64,000 nucleotides of DNA from Rapana venosa (GCA_028751875.1 CM054141.1:67926351-67990350); one strand, 5' to 3'; shown: positions 23,416 through 34,863, counted from the first letter of the stretch. A program made the numbers and translations. Notes: generated by a model not told the origin, from the sequence alone.

Positions 23416-23598
23416 CTCAACAGGCACGTGGATCTTGTGCAGCAGGAGCTTGGAGGTGTCGTTGAGCAGCACAGAACGCTGGTGCTGCTTGTGGTCGGCA
23501 GCCGAGGCCCAGTGCACCGACACGTTGACAGGCGTGAACTTGGGCTGGTACAGCCTGCTGGCAACCTTGGCCAGGCCTTGCAGGGCCAGCACCGTGTC
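23416..23598 (-). CDS. TEP exon, thioester domain end and second CUB half ([11 protein letters not shown])
   Basis: A 183-nt, phase 0-0 exon, acceptor GACTTCAG, donor GTGAGT. It encodes [20 protein letters not shown], followed by [20 protein letters not shown] and [18 protein letters not shown]/DTVxALQALAxYA marks the end of the thioester domain; the remainder matches the beta strands of the returning CUB. Two sequons are visible (NVSV, NDTS). Confidence 0.96.
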
Positions 23599-24139
23599 CT
23601 GAAGTCCGCTTCAACGCGTTAACACCATAACAACAACCATAACAGCAGCACCACCACCACCACCAGCAGCAGCAGCAGCAGTAACGACAATAATAAAACG
23701 ACAAACAAACAAAGGCGACGACGACGAAGTTGATTTTCGCAAATACGGTTATGGTACTATATAGGCCTAATCCTTTCTGTGAACTTCATCATGTCGCAGG
23801 TTTGTGATAAATCACTTTGACTAGACTCCGCGCGCGCGCACAACCACACAGCATACACACGTAACACACACACACACACACACGACCTCGACCCCCCCCC
23901 CCCCCCCCATCCCCCAACACACACACACGTACGCACACACACACACACACTCACTCCCCCCCACCCCAACCCACTTACCAAACTTCCACCACCCACCAAC
24001 CCCTTCCTCCCCAGCCCCCACCACCCACCCACCTCACCCCCCCAGAACCCACTCTCACCCCCCCCACCCCCATCCCTACACCCCCCCCCCCCCACCCCAC
24101 CACCACCATCCCACCCCTTACCCCGACCTAACCTCTCAC
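23599..24139. repeat. TEP intron, CA- and C-rich
   Basis: (CCA)n and (GCA)n at 23643-23682. CA and poly-C tracts at 23850-24120. No gene content. Confidence 0.85.
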
Positions 24140-24345
24140 CTGAGTGGAGATAAATCCCCCCTGAGGGCCTCTCTGCTGTGTCAGCCAGCGGATGACCGGG
24201 GTGGCTCCGGCGATGTCTTGTCTGTGCAGGAAGGTCAGCAGGGCGTAGGCGGTCATCTCGATGTTGATGGCATCCGTCTGGCGCTGCCAGTAAGCGTAGC
24301 GTCGCTGCTCCGGCCCCGGCCTCTCCCAGTGCACAGTGAACAGTT
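24140..24345 (-). CDS. TEP exon, thioester domain end (EMTAYALLTFL ... GGFISTQ)
   Basis: A 206-nt exon, acceptor TTTCAG, donor GTGAGA. It encodes ELFTVHWERPGPEQRRYAYW, then TDAINIEMTAYALLTFL, and VIRWLTQQRGPQGGFISTQ. (V/I)-E-x-TAYALL and I-V-x-WL-x-x-QRN-x-x-GGFxSTQ are the last two signature motifs of the thioester domain. The following DTVLALQ starts the next exon, as is usual in this family. Confidence 0.97.
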
Positions 24346-24424
24346 CTGAAAGATCGATCGATCGGTTGTTTGTTTGTTTGTTCTTCTGAGTGTAGGAAGA
24401 GGTTCGTAGTGCTGCTGTGTGGTG

Positions 24425-24995
24425 GTGTTTTGTGTAATAATAATAATGATAATAATAATAATGATAATAATAATAATAATAATAATGTAAGGAATTTATA
24501 TAGCGCTGAGTCTTGTAAAGCAACAAATCAAAGCAAGCATCCCCCCCTTCCCCGTCAGTCTCGTAGTAAGACTGTGCAGTTGCGCTCTAGGTGTTTTAAT
24601 ACTCCAGAGCGCAAAGCCTGGGTGAGTCAGTATGGAGGGCAAGCTGTTACCCATGCAGCAGACTACCCTCTCCTCTTCACGTCGCTGAATTGGTCCATTG
24701 GAAAGGTAATCGTCGATACACATGGTTCCAGTGCCGTCGCATGAGTTGCCAGAACGATGCTGTATACAGCTCCTAAGATCCGACCGACCTCCGGGATGGT
24801 GTCTAAACACGACACCTGTGTGCATGCTGGGTTGTTGGGTTTTTTTTTAATACTTTTGTCATCCGCTCCTACCGGCACACAATGGCCTACTCTTCCGAAA
24901 AGCGGAAGGGTTTTTTAACGTGTTCGCAACATGTTCTGCATGCATTCGCAGACGGAGCCTCGGTTTATAGTCCCATCCGAAGGAATATGTGTGGT
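24425..24995 (-). mobile_element. LINE-type tail, unknown body and SINE family 1 fragment
   Basis: 24435-24540: (AAT)n and the GGAATTTATATAGCGCTG tail, reversed. 24541-24835: an unclassified element beginning GTCAGTCTCGTAGTAAGACT, whose start is echoed at 36435-36460. 24845-24995: SINE family 1 fragment in minus orientation, headless. Confidence 0.65.
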
Positions 24996-25194
24996 ACATG
25001 GTGTGTGGTGTGTCAGATCATGTGCTGTGTGCACAGAGGGGTATAATGATGTGTTGATTTTGTATTCTGCTGCAAGTTGTAAGGTTTTTTGATGATATGT
25101 ATGTGGTTTATTTTCTTTTGTCTTTTATTTGATGTGTAATCCTTTTGCTCGTAACCCACATGAATTTCTCTGATTGTTTGAGATGATTAAGTAT

Positions 25195-25430
25195 TTCATT
25201 TTGAGTGTGAGTTTGAGTGTAGTGTAGTGTAGTGTGATGTAGTGTAGTGTATTGTAGTGTGATGTAGTGTGATGTAGTGTAGTGTAGTGTGATGTAGTGT
25301 GATGTAGTGTAGTGTGATGTAGTGTGATGTAGTGTAGTGTAGTGTGATGTAGTGTAGTGTAGTGTAGTGTGGTGTACTGTAGTGTAGTGTGATGCTGTGT
25401 GGTGTGGTGTGGTGTGGTGTACTGTTGAAT
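25195..25430. repeat. (GTGTA)n pentanucleotide array
   Basis: About 230 bp of AGTGT units with GATGT variants; same unit as the large array at 29.7-33.6 kb. Confidence 0.95.
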
Positions 25431-26215
25431 GCTCAACAAAAACTCTCTATCGCCACTGTGGTCGGTAGGGGCTCCTCGCCATGCCGCCAGGTTTTGCCAT
25501 CTTCCTCTGCCTCTGCTGAGTTGTACGATCTCCTGTAGCCCTCCTCCCAGACCACAGATCTCAGTGACGTTGCTAATGCAGAATGTTGGTGGTCTGCCTC
25601 TTTTCCTTCTGCCCATAACCTTACCCTGGAGAACTGTCGTCATCAGATTTGTCTACAGTGTGTTTCTGTTTGCATGACCAAAGTATCTCAGTCTGCGCTT
25701 ATTAATTTCAGCCAGCATTTGTATTTACACTGAGAGTTCATCAAGAAGGCTTTCGTTTGTTCTCCTATCTGACTACTTGACTCTTACAAGTCGCCTGTAG
25801 AACAACATTTCGGCTGCATTTATGTCTACTCTTTCCAATTTTTGCAGTATCCAGGCTTCTGACCCATACAGCAACGCAGGTGAGATTAATGTTCTGACAA
25901 TAATAATTGTGAGATGTTTAGAAATTTCCGAATGTTGTTTAACTGAATTGCATCTTTTGCTTGGCCATACTGATTGTAGCACTGACGTCTTGCACACAGG
26001 AGCCATTACTCTCTTTCACAGAGCCATAACATTGAAGTCTTTGAACGTATTCCATGTCTCTTCCGTTGATGTTGATATTCTGAGGGGTGACTGTGCCATT
26101 AACGTACACCACTCTTGGTCTTTTTGGCAATTAACTTAAGGCCAGCAGAGTTGCCCTCTGCATCGGCTCTGTATACAATTCTTCTCATGCTTGTGATATT
26201 ATTGGCCATGAGTGC
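25431..26215 (-). mobile_element. LINE (RTE-like) ORF2 3' fragment
   Basis: Minus-strand reading gives RPRVVYVNGTVTPQNININ, then LISPALLYGSEAWILQKLER, then after frameshifts MGRRKRGRPPTFCISNVTEI and GRGRWQNLAAWRGAPT. ALLYGSEAW and GRRKRGRP...W are standard end-of-RT motifs. Several stops and frameshifts; inactive. Confidence 0.85.
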
Positions 26216-26229
26216 TGTGTAAAAAAAAA

Positions 26230-26360
26230 AATTCATTCCCAAAGTCGGAATGTGGTTACCTTAATGTGGGCAAAAAACAGCCCCATACGCAAAATCTCAC
26301 TATTGGTGAACATTGGAGATCTAGCCGAGGATCAATTTTTTTTTTTTTTTGGGGGGGGGG
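26230..26360. mobile_element. Dispersed element fragment with poly-T/poly-G junction
   Basis: CAAAGTCGGAATGTGGTTAC, CGCAAAATCTCACTATTGGT and GGAGATCTAGCC match the element at 22250, 19870 and 58708. It ends in T(15)G(21). Confidence 0.6.
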
Positions 26361-26415
26361 GGGGGGGGGTTGGGGGAATAACATTCAGTCAGAGAAGGAA
26401 CTACGCGGCACTCAC

Positions 26416-26575
26416 CTCTCTTGGATATCTTCATAAGCATATCGAAAGCCATGAAGGCCTTGACACTGTACGTAAGGTGAAGGGCATAGGTGACAATGGC
26501 AAGGTCATAGGAGTCGCTCAGAGAGGTCAAGCTTTTTTCCAAGTACTCCCGACCTTTTAGAATGGCTTTATTCAT
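26416..26575 (-). CDS. TEP exon, thioester domain (YDLAIVTYAL)
   Basis: A 160-nt exon, acceptor GTTTCAG, donor GTGAGT, phase 0 in and phase 1 out. It encodes MNKAILKGREYLEKSLTSLS followed by DSYDLAIVTYALHLTYSVKA and FMAFDMLMKISK. The pattern A-x-x-YLE-x-x-L-x-x-L-x-DxYxLAIVxYAL is classic for the family. Its acceptor and first few codons appear to have been copied several times in the upstream intron (see 26590-27160). Confidence 0.96.
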
Positions 26576-26589
26576 CTGAAACAGCCATG

Positions 26590-27160
26590 ACAATGTCCGG
26601 GTATTGTACTGTTGTTGTTGTGTTGCTGTTGTTGTTGCGTTGTGTTGTACAACCTCTAGTTATGGTTTTTTTCTATCTGGGAGAGCAAGGACAATGTCTT
26701 TGGTGTTGTGTTGTTGTTGTGTTGTTGTGATATGTTTAACGACTTCTAATGATGGTATTTTCCATCTGGGAGAGCAAGGGCAATGTCTGGGGTATAATGT
26801 CGTGATGTGTTGTATTTATTGTGTTGTATTGCATTGTGTCGTACGGTATTGTATTGTAAACCTCTCGCGATGGCCTTGCCTGCCCGAGGCAGCGAGGTCA
26901 GTGTCTGGATGTTATGTTGTCTTGTTGCATTGAGTTGTATTGTATTATATTGCAATGTGTTGTACTGTACTGCATTGTACTGTACTGCATTGCACTGCGC
27001 TTTATTGTATTGTCTTTGATTGTATTGCACGACCTCTTACGATGGGATGAGGTCAATACTTGGATGTTGTGTTGTAGCAGGCTGTGTTGTATTATATTGT
27101 TTTGTATAGTACGCCCTCTGACGTTAACCTTCTTCATCTGGGAGAGCGTTTACAATGTGT
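26590..27160. repeat. Degenerate tandem copies of a TEP exon's 5' boundary in a TGTTG/TGTAT tract
   Basis: Three clear copies of ATCTGGGAGAGC (26680, 26763, 27137), plus weaker ones near 26880 and 27045, are followed by a version of AAGGACAATGTCTGGGTGTTGT. They resemble the exon 26416-26575 boundary itself (ATTCATCTGAAACAGCCATG ACAATGTCCGGGT). On the minus strand each clear copy gives CTCTCCCAG|AT, a usable acceptor. Spacers are TGTTGTGTTG or TGTATTGTATTG. Confidence 0.6.
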
Positions 27161-27176
27161 GCGTGTTGTCTTATAG

Positions 27177-27210
<34 letters not shown>

Positions 27211-27462
27211 TAAAAATACAAAACTCACACCACAACAAGAAGAAGATGAAGATCGTATCTAAAAGATAGAAAAGCACCCCCATCCCCAACACACTTTAAG
27301 AAGCAACACCTACGTTTTGGAAATGTTCTCCTCTCTGACAAAATATCCCGGAAAATTACCTAGGCATTCTTAACAAAGACATGCAAACACATAATCATTA
27401 ACGTATACGCAGCACACACAACCGATGTATTCTAAATGCCAGTGCACACTCTCACGCTTTAC

Positions 27463-27570
27463 CCGGTTTGTGTTATCGTCCGACATGTTTTTCTTGTAAG
27501 CCGTGTGGTTGGCTTCAGCAAGGGCGATAAGCACGTAGGCGGTGAGTGCTTCCCCGTTGCCAGACCCTCC
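27463..27570 (-). CDS. TEP exon, thioester domain (LTAYVLIAL)
   Basis: A 108-nt, phase 0-0 exon with acceptor TTCCACAG and donor GTAAAG. It encodes GGSGNGEALTAYVLIALAEA followed by NHTAYKKNMSDDNTNR. (V)-x-LTAYVLIALLE is the fourth helical hairpin motif of the thioester domain. It has one sequon (NHTA). The exon-internal GTGAGT at 27542 lies on the plus strand and is not a splice site of this gene. Confidence 0.95.
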
Positions 27571-27584
27571 CTGTGGAAGACAGA

Positions 27585-27975
27585 AGAAGCGCTTTGATTG
27601 GATTGCTTTACAAGATTCGGCGCTCTGAAAATTCCATTATTTTCTTTGTATTATATCATAATGATGAAATAGACCCACAATATGATAACAGATACAGCAA
27701 AATGATAACAAGAAATTTCGGTGATAGTCATAGTTTTTTGTGTGTGAAGTAAACAAATAAAAACCGTTTGCAGTACTGCTTTACTAATTTGCCAAAGCTG
27801 TAAACAATTAGTAAACTACAGATAATGCGAAAATTCTAGAGTGTCAGGAACCGCCCCCCCTTCCCCCCAAACTTTTCGGTATTTATTCCTTAAATGATAA
27901 TTTAAAAACTTGAAAATGCATAATTATATATGAAACAATTCCAACACATTCTTCTTCTTCTTCTTCGTAGCGTTT

Positions 27976-28032
<57 letters not shown>

Positions 28033-29165
28033 AATCTCTCCCAGACAAGTCATAAGTAATGATAAAAAACCTACAACCAAAAACAGACTATTAAACAGAC
28101 TACCTACTTTATTGATTTTTTTCCTAAACAGTCTAGTCACTGATGTCTTCTAAGATGAAAAAAACCCTATTACTATTAATTAGGAAGTATCAAAGAACAA
28201 TGGCAGTGGGTTTGGAAAACATTTTTTTTAAGTGTATCGTTTTGAGAGAGAGAGAGATTCATTTCTCAGATATTTCTTGACTCATTTCATCTTTAGGTTA
28301 ATCGTCTACAGAATCCACTTAATCAATCATTCTGTTGATTAATCTGCACATCATTATATCATTTTACCTAAACATTACATTCTTAACATTGATCTTTTTC
28401 TCATATACTTATCCACAAGTCTGCGTGCACCCTCTCCCCTCACACACATGCATGCGTGCGCACAAGCGCGTACACACACAAACACATTGTCTCATTCACA
28501 CTCATAAACACACACTCCTCAACATCCCCCTTCCCATACACACATAATCTGACCACCATCACACACACAATCTGAACCCTTCTTCCCCACATACAAGTCA
28601 ATTAAAGAACACACACACATACACAATCTGACCACATAACAAACTATACACCACACACACGTTTACACACAAACACAAAACACACACACACACACCCTCC
28701 TCCTTCTCCACAACACAGCTCCAAACCACACACACTACATCACACACACAACAACAACAAATACAAAGACAATCACACAACCCAGACTCACACACACTCA
28801 CACACACACACACACACTCACACGCACACACACACTCACACACACACACACTCACACTCACACACACACACTCACACACACATACACCCCACCCAACCAC
28901 CCCCACACACACTCACACACACTCACACACACACACACTCACTCACACACACACCCTCACACTCACACACTCACACACACTCACACACTCACACACCCAC
29001 ACTCACACACACACTCACACCCACACACACTCACACTCACACACACACACTCATACACATACATACTCACACACCCACACACACACTCACGCACTCACAC
29101 ACACACACTCACTCACACACACGTCCCCATACACCCACACACACTCACATTCACACACACACACT
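27585..29165. other. TEP intron: LINE-type tail, (TAG)n, CA/CACTC-rich block
   Basis: 27585-27650: plus-oriented tail GCTTTGATTGGATTGCTTTA ... CGGCGCTCTGAAAATTCCAT. 27976-28031: (TAG)n. 28430-29165: long CA and CACTCA-rich tract. The remainder is AT-rich and unassigned. Confidence 0.8.
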
Positions 29166-29169
29166 CACA

Positions 29170-29330
29170 CATCTTGCGCACACGTTAAATCCTGTTCCGC
29201 TTTTCGTAAGAGTAGGCCATTGTGTGCCGGTGGAAACAGATGACAGAATTTACAAAACAGCATACACACGGGGACAGGAAGTAAAAAAGCATTATGTGCT
29301 TATTCTATTATCCTCGATATAAAAGAATTT
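29170..29330 (+). mobile_element. SINE family 1 fragment
   Basis: CATCTTGCGCACACGTTAAA, AAGAGTAGGCCATTGTGTGC, GGGGACAGGAAGTAAAAAAG, then TATTATCCTCGATATAAAAG. 5'-truncated, plus orientation (antisense to the TEP gene). Confidence 0.85.
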
Positions 29331-29532
29331 TTTAAAAAACAACCCACACACACCCATGCACACGCACACACCCACACACTTACTCATCCCCCACACCCCC
29401 ACCCCCACCCCCCACACACACTCACCCCCCCCCACACACACACACTCACCCCCACACCCACCCACACCACCACCACCACCATCCCCCCCCCCCCCCCCAC
29501 ACCACACACACCCACCCAAGTCGCCTGCCCAC

Positions 29533-29701
29533 CTGCATGTTCTTGTTGAAGACTTTGCCGGGCTCGTGGAAGGATCCGTTGGGGAGCTGCTGGCCGACCA
29601 TCCAGCTGATGGACTGGTGCACCAGCCGGGGCTCCACGCTGATGACCTCCCCTTCCAGAGCCCGGGCCTGCACCAGGCACTTGGTGACGAAGGCCGTCAG
29701 C
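29533..29701 (-). CDS. TEP exon, thioester domain (LTAFVTKCL, catalytic-site Asn)
   Basis: A 169-nt exon, phase 2 in and phase 0 out, donor GTGGGC. It encodes LTAFVTKCLVQARALEGEVI, then SWMVGQQLPNGSFHEPGKVF and NKNMQ. LTAFV-x-K and Q-x-(P)-(N/D)-G-x-F-x-E-x-G-x-V are family motifs. In complement C3 the catalytic His sits three residues after the second motif's last Val-Ile; here that position is Asn (VFNKNM). The acceptor lies only a few bases from the 3.9 kb GTGTA/GGAGA array. Confidence 0.95.
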
Positions 29702-29704
29702 CTG

Positions 29705-32700
29705 CACGTGAGGAGTGTAGTGTAGTGTAGTGTAGTGTAGTGTAGTGTGGTGTAGTGTAGTGTAGTGTAGTGTAGTGTAGTGTAGTGTAGTGTAGTGTGG
29801 TGTGGTGTAGTGTAGTGTAGTGTAGTGTAGTGTAGTGTAGTGTAGTGTAGAGTAGTGTAGTGTAGTGTAGTGTAGAGTAGTGTAGTGTAGTGTAGTGTAG
29901 TGTAGTGTAAAATAGAGGAGAGGAGAGCAGAGGAGAGGAGAGCAGAGGAGAGGAGAGGAGAGGAGAGCAGAGGAGAGGAGAGGAGAGCAGAGGAGAGGAG
30001 AGCAGAGCAGAGGAGAGGAGAGGAGAGGAGAGCAGAGGAGAGTGTAGTAGAGGAGAGCAGAGGAGAGTGTAGTAGAGGAGAGCAGAGGAGAGTGTAGTAG
30101 AGGAGAGCAGAGGAGAGGAGAGGAGAGCAGAGGAGAGGAGAGCAGAGCAGAGGAGAGGAGAGCAGAGGAGAGGAGAGGAGAGCAGAGGAGAGGAGAGCAG
30201 AGCAGAGGAGAGCAGAGGAGAGGAGAGCAGAGGAGAGCAGAGGAGAGGAGAGCAGAGGAGAGCAGAGGAGAGGAGAGGAGAGCAGAGGAGAGGAGAGGAG
30301 AGGAGAGGAGAGGAGTAGAGTAGAGGAGAGGAGAGTGGAGTGGAGTAGAGGAGAGGAGGGGAGAGTGGAGTGGAGTAGAGGAGAGGAGAGGAGAGCAGAG
30401 GAGAGGAGAGGAGAGGAGAGGAGAGGAGAGGAGAGGAGAGGAGAGGAGAACAGAGGAGAGGAGAGGAGAGGAGAGGAGAGCAGAGGAGAGGAGAGGAGAG
30501 GAGAGTGGAGTGGAGTAGAGTAGAGGAGAGGAGAGTGGAGTGGAGTAGAGGAGAGGAGAGGAGAACAGAGGAGAGGAGAGCAGAGGAGAGGAGAGGAGAG
30601 GAGAGGAGAGGAGAGCAGAGGAGAGGAGAGGAGAGGAGAGGAGAGGAGAGAGAGAGCAGAGGAGAGGAGAGCAGAGGAGAGGAGAGGAGAGGAGAGCAGA
30701 GGAGAGGAGAGCAGAGGAGAGTGTAGTGGAGTAGAGTGTGGTAGAGGAGAGGAGAGTGCAGTGTAGTGTAGTGTAGTGTAGTGTAGTGTAGTGTAGTGTA
30801 GTGTAGTGTAGTAGAGGAGAGGAGAGTGTAGTGTAGTGTAGTGTAGTGTAGTGTAGTGTGGTGTGGTGTGGTGTGGTGTGGTGTGGTGTAGTGTAGTGTA
30901 GTGTAGTAGAGGAGAGGAGAGTGTAGTGTAGTGTAGTGTAGTGTAGTGTAGTGTAGTAGAGGAGGAGAGGAGATGTAGTGTAGTGTAGTGTTATGTTAGT
31001 GTGGTTGTGGTGTGGTGTGTGTGGTGTGGTGTAGTGTGGTTGTGGTGTGTGGTGTGGTGTGGTTGTAGTGTGTGTGTGGTGTGTGTGTGTGTGGTGTGTG
31101 GTGTGGTGTTGTGTGTGTGTGTAGTGTAGTGTAGTGTAGTGGGTGTGGTTGTGGTGTGAGTGTGTGGTGGTGGTGTAGTGGGGTTGTGGTTGTGGTGTGT
31201 GTTGTGGTGTGGTGTGGTGTGGTGTAGTGTAGGTGTAGTGTAGTGGAGTGTTGGTGTTGTGTGGTGTAGAGTAGTGTATAGTGTGGTGTAGTGTAGTGTG
31301 GTGTAGTGTTAGTGTAGTGTAGTGTGTAGTGTAGTGTGGTGTAGTGTAGTGTAGTGTGGTGGAGTGTAGTGTTAGTGTGGTGTGGTGTGTGTGTGGTGTG
31401 GTGTGGTGTGGTGTAGTGTAGTGTAGTTGTAGTGGAGTGTTGTGTTGTGTGGTGTGGTGTGGTGTGGTGTAGTATAGTGTAGTGTAGAGTAGTGTATGTA
31501 GTGAGTGGAGTGTAGTGTAGTGTAGTGGAGTGGAGTGGAGTGGAGTGGAGTGTAGTGGAGTGGAGTGTAGTGTAGTGTAGTGTGTGTGTGTGGTGTGGTG
31601 TGGTTGTGGTGTAGTGTAGTGTAGTGGAGTGTTGTATTGTGTAGTGTAGTGTAGTGTGGTGTGTGTGTGGTGTGGTGTGTGTGGTGTGTGTGGCGTAGTG
31701 TAAGTGTAGTGTAGTGTGTGTGGAGTGTAGTGTAGTGTGTATAGTGTAGTGTAGAGTATTGTGTAGTGTAGTGGAGTGGAGTGGAGTGGAGTGGAGTGGA
31801 GTGGTGAGTGGAGTGTGTGAGTGTGGTGTGTGTGTGTGGTGGGTGTGGTGGGGTGTGGTGTGGTGTGGTGTAGTGTAGTGTGTGGGTATGTTGTGTAGTG
31901 TAGTTGTGGTGTGGTGTATGTGTGTTAGGTAGTGTGTGTGTAGTAGTGTAGTAGTAGTGGAGTGTGTGTTGTGTAGGTGTGGTGTGGTGTGGTGTGGTGT
32001 GGTGTAGTTGGTAGTGTAGTGAGGAGTAGTGTTGTGTAGTGTAGTGTGGTAGTGGTGTAGGTGTGTGTGGTGTGTAGTGTTGGTGTAGTGATGTAGTTAT
32101 GTAGTGGAGTGTGTGTTGTGTGTGTATGTGTAGTGTGTTGGGGGTGTGTGTGGTGTGGTGTAGTGTGTGGTGTGTGTGTGTGTGGTGTAGTGTAGTGTGG
32201 TGTAGTTAGAGTAGTAGTGTATATTATAGTATGTAGTAGTAGATTAGTGGTATTAGTGTAGAGAGAGTGAGTAGAGTAAGTTAGGTAGTGTGTGTAGAGT
32301 AGAGTAGGTTGTGTGGTGTGTGGTGTGTGTGTGTGTGTGTAGTGTAGTGTAGTGTAGTGTAGTATAGTGTAGAGTAGTAGTAGTTGTAGTGTAGAGTAGT
32401 GTGAGTAGTGTAGTGTAGGTAGAGTAAGTAGAGTTTGTGTAGTGTGGTAGTAGGTGTAGAGTAGAGTTAGTAGTTGGGTGGAGTGGAGTGTGGTATGTAG
32501 TGTAGTGTAGTGTAGTGTAGTGTAGTGTAGTGTAGTGTAGGTAGTGTAGTGTAGTGTAGTGTAGGTAGTGTAGTGTAGAGTGAGTATTTATGTTAAAGTT
32601 AGTGTATTATATATTTAAGCAGTCAGATTCTAGGTGAAATTGGGCTGCCTCCGGTGGAGATGTAGGCAGTGCCACAGAGTAGCGCCACCCAATTTAGTAT

Positions 32701-33635
32701 AGAGTAGAGTAGTGTAGTGTAGTGTGGTTGAGTGTGGTGTAGTGTGGTGTGTGGAGTGGAGGTAGTGTATTGTAGTGTAGTGTAGTGTAGTGTAGTGTTG
32801 GTATAGTGAGTTGTATAGTGTAGTAGTTAGTGTAGTGGTGTGTAATGTAGTGTAGTGTAGTGTAGTGTAGTGTATGTAATTAGTGTAGTGTAGTGTATGT
32901 AGTGTAGTGTAGTGTAGTGTGGTGTGTGTAGTGTAGTGTGGTGTGGTGTGTGTTGTGTAGTGTAGTGTAGTGTAGGTAGTGTGTGTGTAGTGTAGTGTGG
33001 TGTTGTGTAGTGTAGTGTAGTGTGTGTAGTGTAGTGTAGTGTAGTGTAGTGTAGTGTGGTGTGGTGTGATGTAGTGTTGTGTAGTGTAGTGTAGTGTAGG
33101 TAGTGTAGGAGTGTAGTGTGTGCAGTGTAGTGTAGTGAGGTGGTATGGTGTAGTTAGTGTAGTGTAGTGTGTGTTGTGTAGTGTAGTGTAGTTGTAGTGT
33201 AGTGTAGTGTAGTGTAGTGTAGTGTGTGTGGTGTGTGTAGTGTAGTGTAGGGTATGTAGGAAATGTAGTGTAGTGCAGTGTAGTGTAGTGAGGTGTGGTA
33301 TGGTGTGGTGTAGTGTATGTAGGTAGTGTAGTGTAGTGTGGTGTGTGTGGTGTAGTGAAGTGTAGGTTAGGGTAGTGTAGGGAAGTGTAGTGTATGTGTG
33401 TGTTGTGTAGTGTAGTGTGGTGTGGTGTAGTGTAGTGTAGTGTAGTGTAGTGTAGTGTAGTGTAGTGTAGTGTGGTGTGGTGTGGTGTAGTGTAGTGTAG
33501 TGTAGTGTAGGGTAGTGTAGGGAAGTGTAGTGTAGTGCAGTGTAGTGTAGTGAGGTGTGGTATGGTGTAGTGTAGTGTAGTGTAGTGTAGTGTAGTGCAG
33601 TGTACTGTAATGTAGTGTAATGTAATGTAGTGTAG
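29705..33635. repeat. 3.9 kb pentanucleotide array, (GTGTA)n and (GGAGA)n
   Basis: (GTGTA)n 29713-29908; (GGAGA)n with AGCAG variants 29915-30720; mixed (GTGTA)n, (GTGTG)n and GGAGT to 32570; (GTGTA)n again to 33635. The stretch 30985-32470 is much less regular. A SINE family 2 end (GGGCTGCCTCCGGTGGAGAT) sits inside at about 32630-32700. The Thr/Tyr/His-rich minus-strand frames are artefacts. Confidence 0.95.
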
Positions 33636-33700
33636 AAATTCGGGCTGTTTTTCCTGGGAAGACCGCGTCGCCACAAGAGCAGCACCATGTACTTGAATAC
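33636..33700 (-). mobile_element. SINE family 2 3' fragment
   Basis: GAAATTCGGGCTGTTTTTCC ... GCGTCGCCACAAGAGCAGCA, the reversed end of family 2 (compare 40200-40610). A scrap is also seen at 32630-32700 inside the array. Confidence 0.75.
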
Positions 33701-33914
33701 TAAAACCAACAACTGCCTGCATGCGTGCTTGTTTGCCGTTCCGAGATGTTTGCAAATGCATCCGTTTATCAGCCGCGTTCCGACTTGGAACCTTTATGTC
33801 TAAACATGACATCAGTAAACAGGGTTTTTTTTGTTTGTCTAAAATATTTTTCTCATCCGCTCTTACCAGCGCGAATGGCCTACTCTTCTGTGGTGCGAAT
33901 GAGGTTTTACGTAC

Positions 33915-34005
33915 CACATGCTGCCGGAATCGGTACGGTTGGGCCGTTCTCCGAAAGCGCTGTAGGAGCCGTCCTTGTGTTTGTACTTCAGCTGTTTCTG
34001 GTAAC
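33915..34005 (-). CDS. TEP exon, thioester domain (YKHKDGSYSAFG)
   Basis: A 91-nt exon (acceptor GGCAG, donor GTACGT) that completes MMVGYQKQLKYKHKDGSYSA and FGERPNRTDSGSMW with its neighbours. The pattern GYQ-x-x-L-x-(Y/F)-x-(H)-x-DGS(Y/F)SAFG-x-x-D-x-x-GS-x-W is the second thioester-domain motif in A2M, CD109 and TEPs. The last two bases (TG) join the next exon's first G to make the conserved Trp. It has one sequon (NRTD). Confidence 0.95.
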
Positions 34006-34149
34006 CTGCCAATGCACACACAGACAGGGGGAAATACAGCATGACATGGTGAGCTTTTTTCTGATAGAAACTTCTGACTGTCTGTCTGTCTGTCTGAACG
34101 TCTGTCTGTCTGTCTGTCAATCTCTTTCACACAGGCGCGCAAGCACACA

Positions 34150-34683
34150 CACACATGCGGGAAGATAAAAAAACAAACATGACTTTTAAAAACACAAACT
34201 TTGAGACCCCCCCCCCCCAACACACACACACACAAAAAAACAAAACTAAACTAAACAAAAAGTCCAAAACACACACACAACAAACACAAAACATAACACA
34301 CACAGACAAAACACACACAAACTACAACACAACAACACACACACAACATGCACAAAACAATACACACACACAAAACACAAACACACACAAACATACACAA
34401 AACATAACACACACACAAAACACAACACACACACAACATACACAAAACACAACACACACACAAAACACAACACACACAACACCACTCTCTCACAACACCC
34501 CACCCTACACACACACACAACACACACACACCCATCTCCCCCTCACCCCCCCCCCCCCACACACTTACAAACTTACAGACCTGTCTAAGTCTTCAACAAC
34601 CCCTCCCCCACCCCACCCCCACCCCCACCCCACCCCACCCCACCCCCTCCGCCAACAAAACAACCACACACACACACACACAA

Positions 34684-34726
<43 letters not shown>

Positions 34727-34784
34727 ACACCCCACACACACACACACACACACACACGATGATGAATAGACGTTAAACTGAAGA

Positions 34785-34863
<79 letters not shown>

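Noticed and set aside
22222..23622. 466-residue frame FIHSFIHS...
   Set aside because: (ATTC)n and CATC repeats translated; it crosses TEP exon 23416-23598 on the wrong strand.
32630..34235. Two long Thr/Tyr/His-rich frames
   Set aside because: Translations of (GTGTA)n; one runs into the real TEP exon 33915-34005 in a wrong frame.
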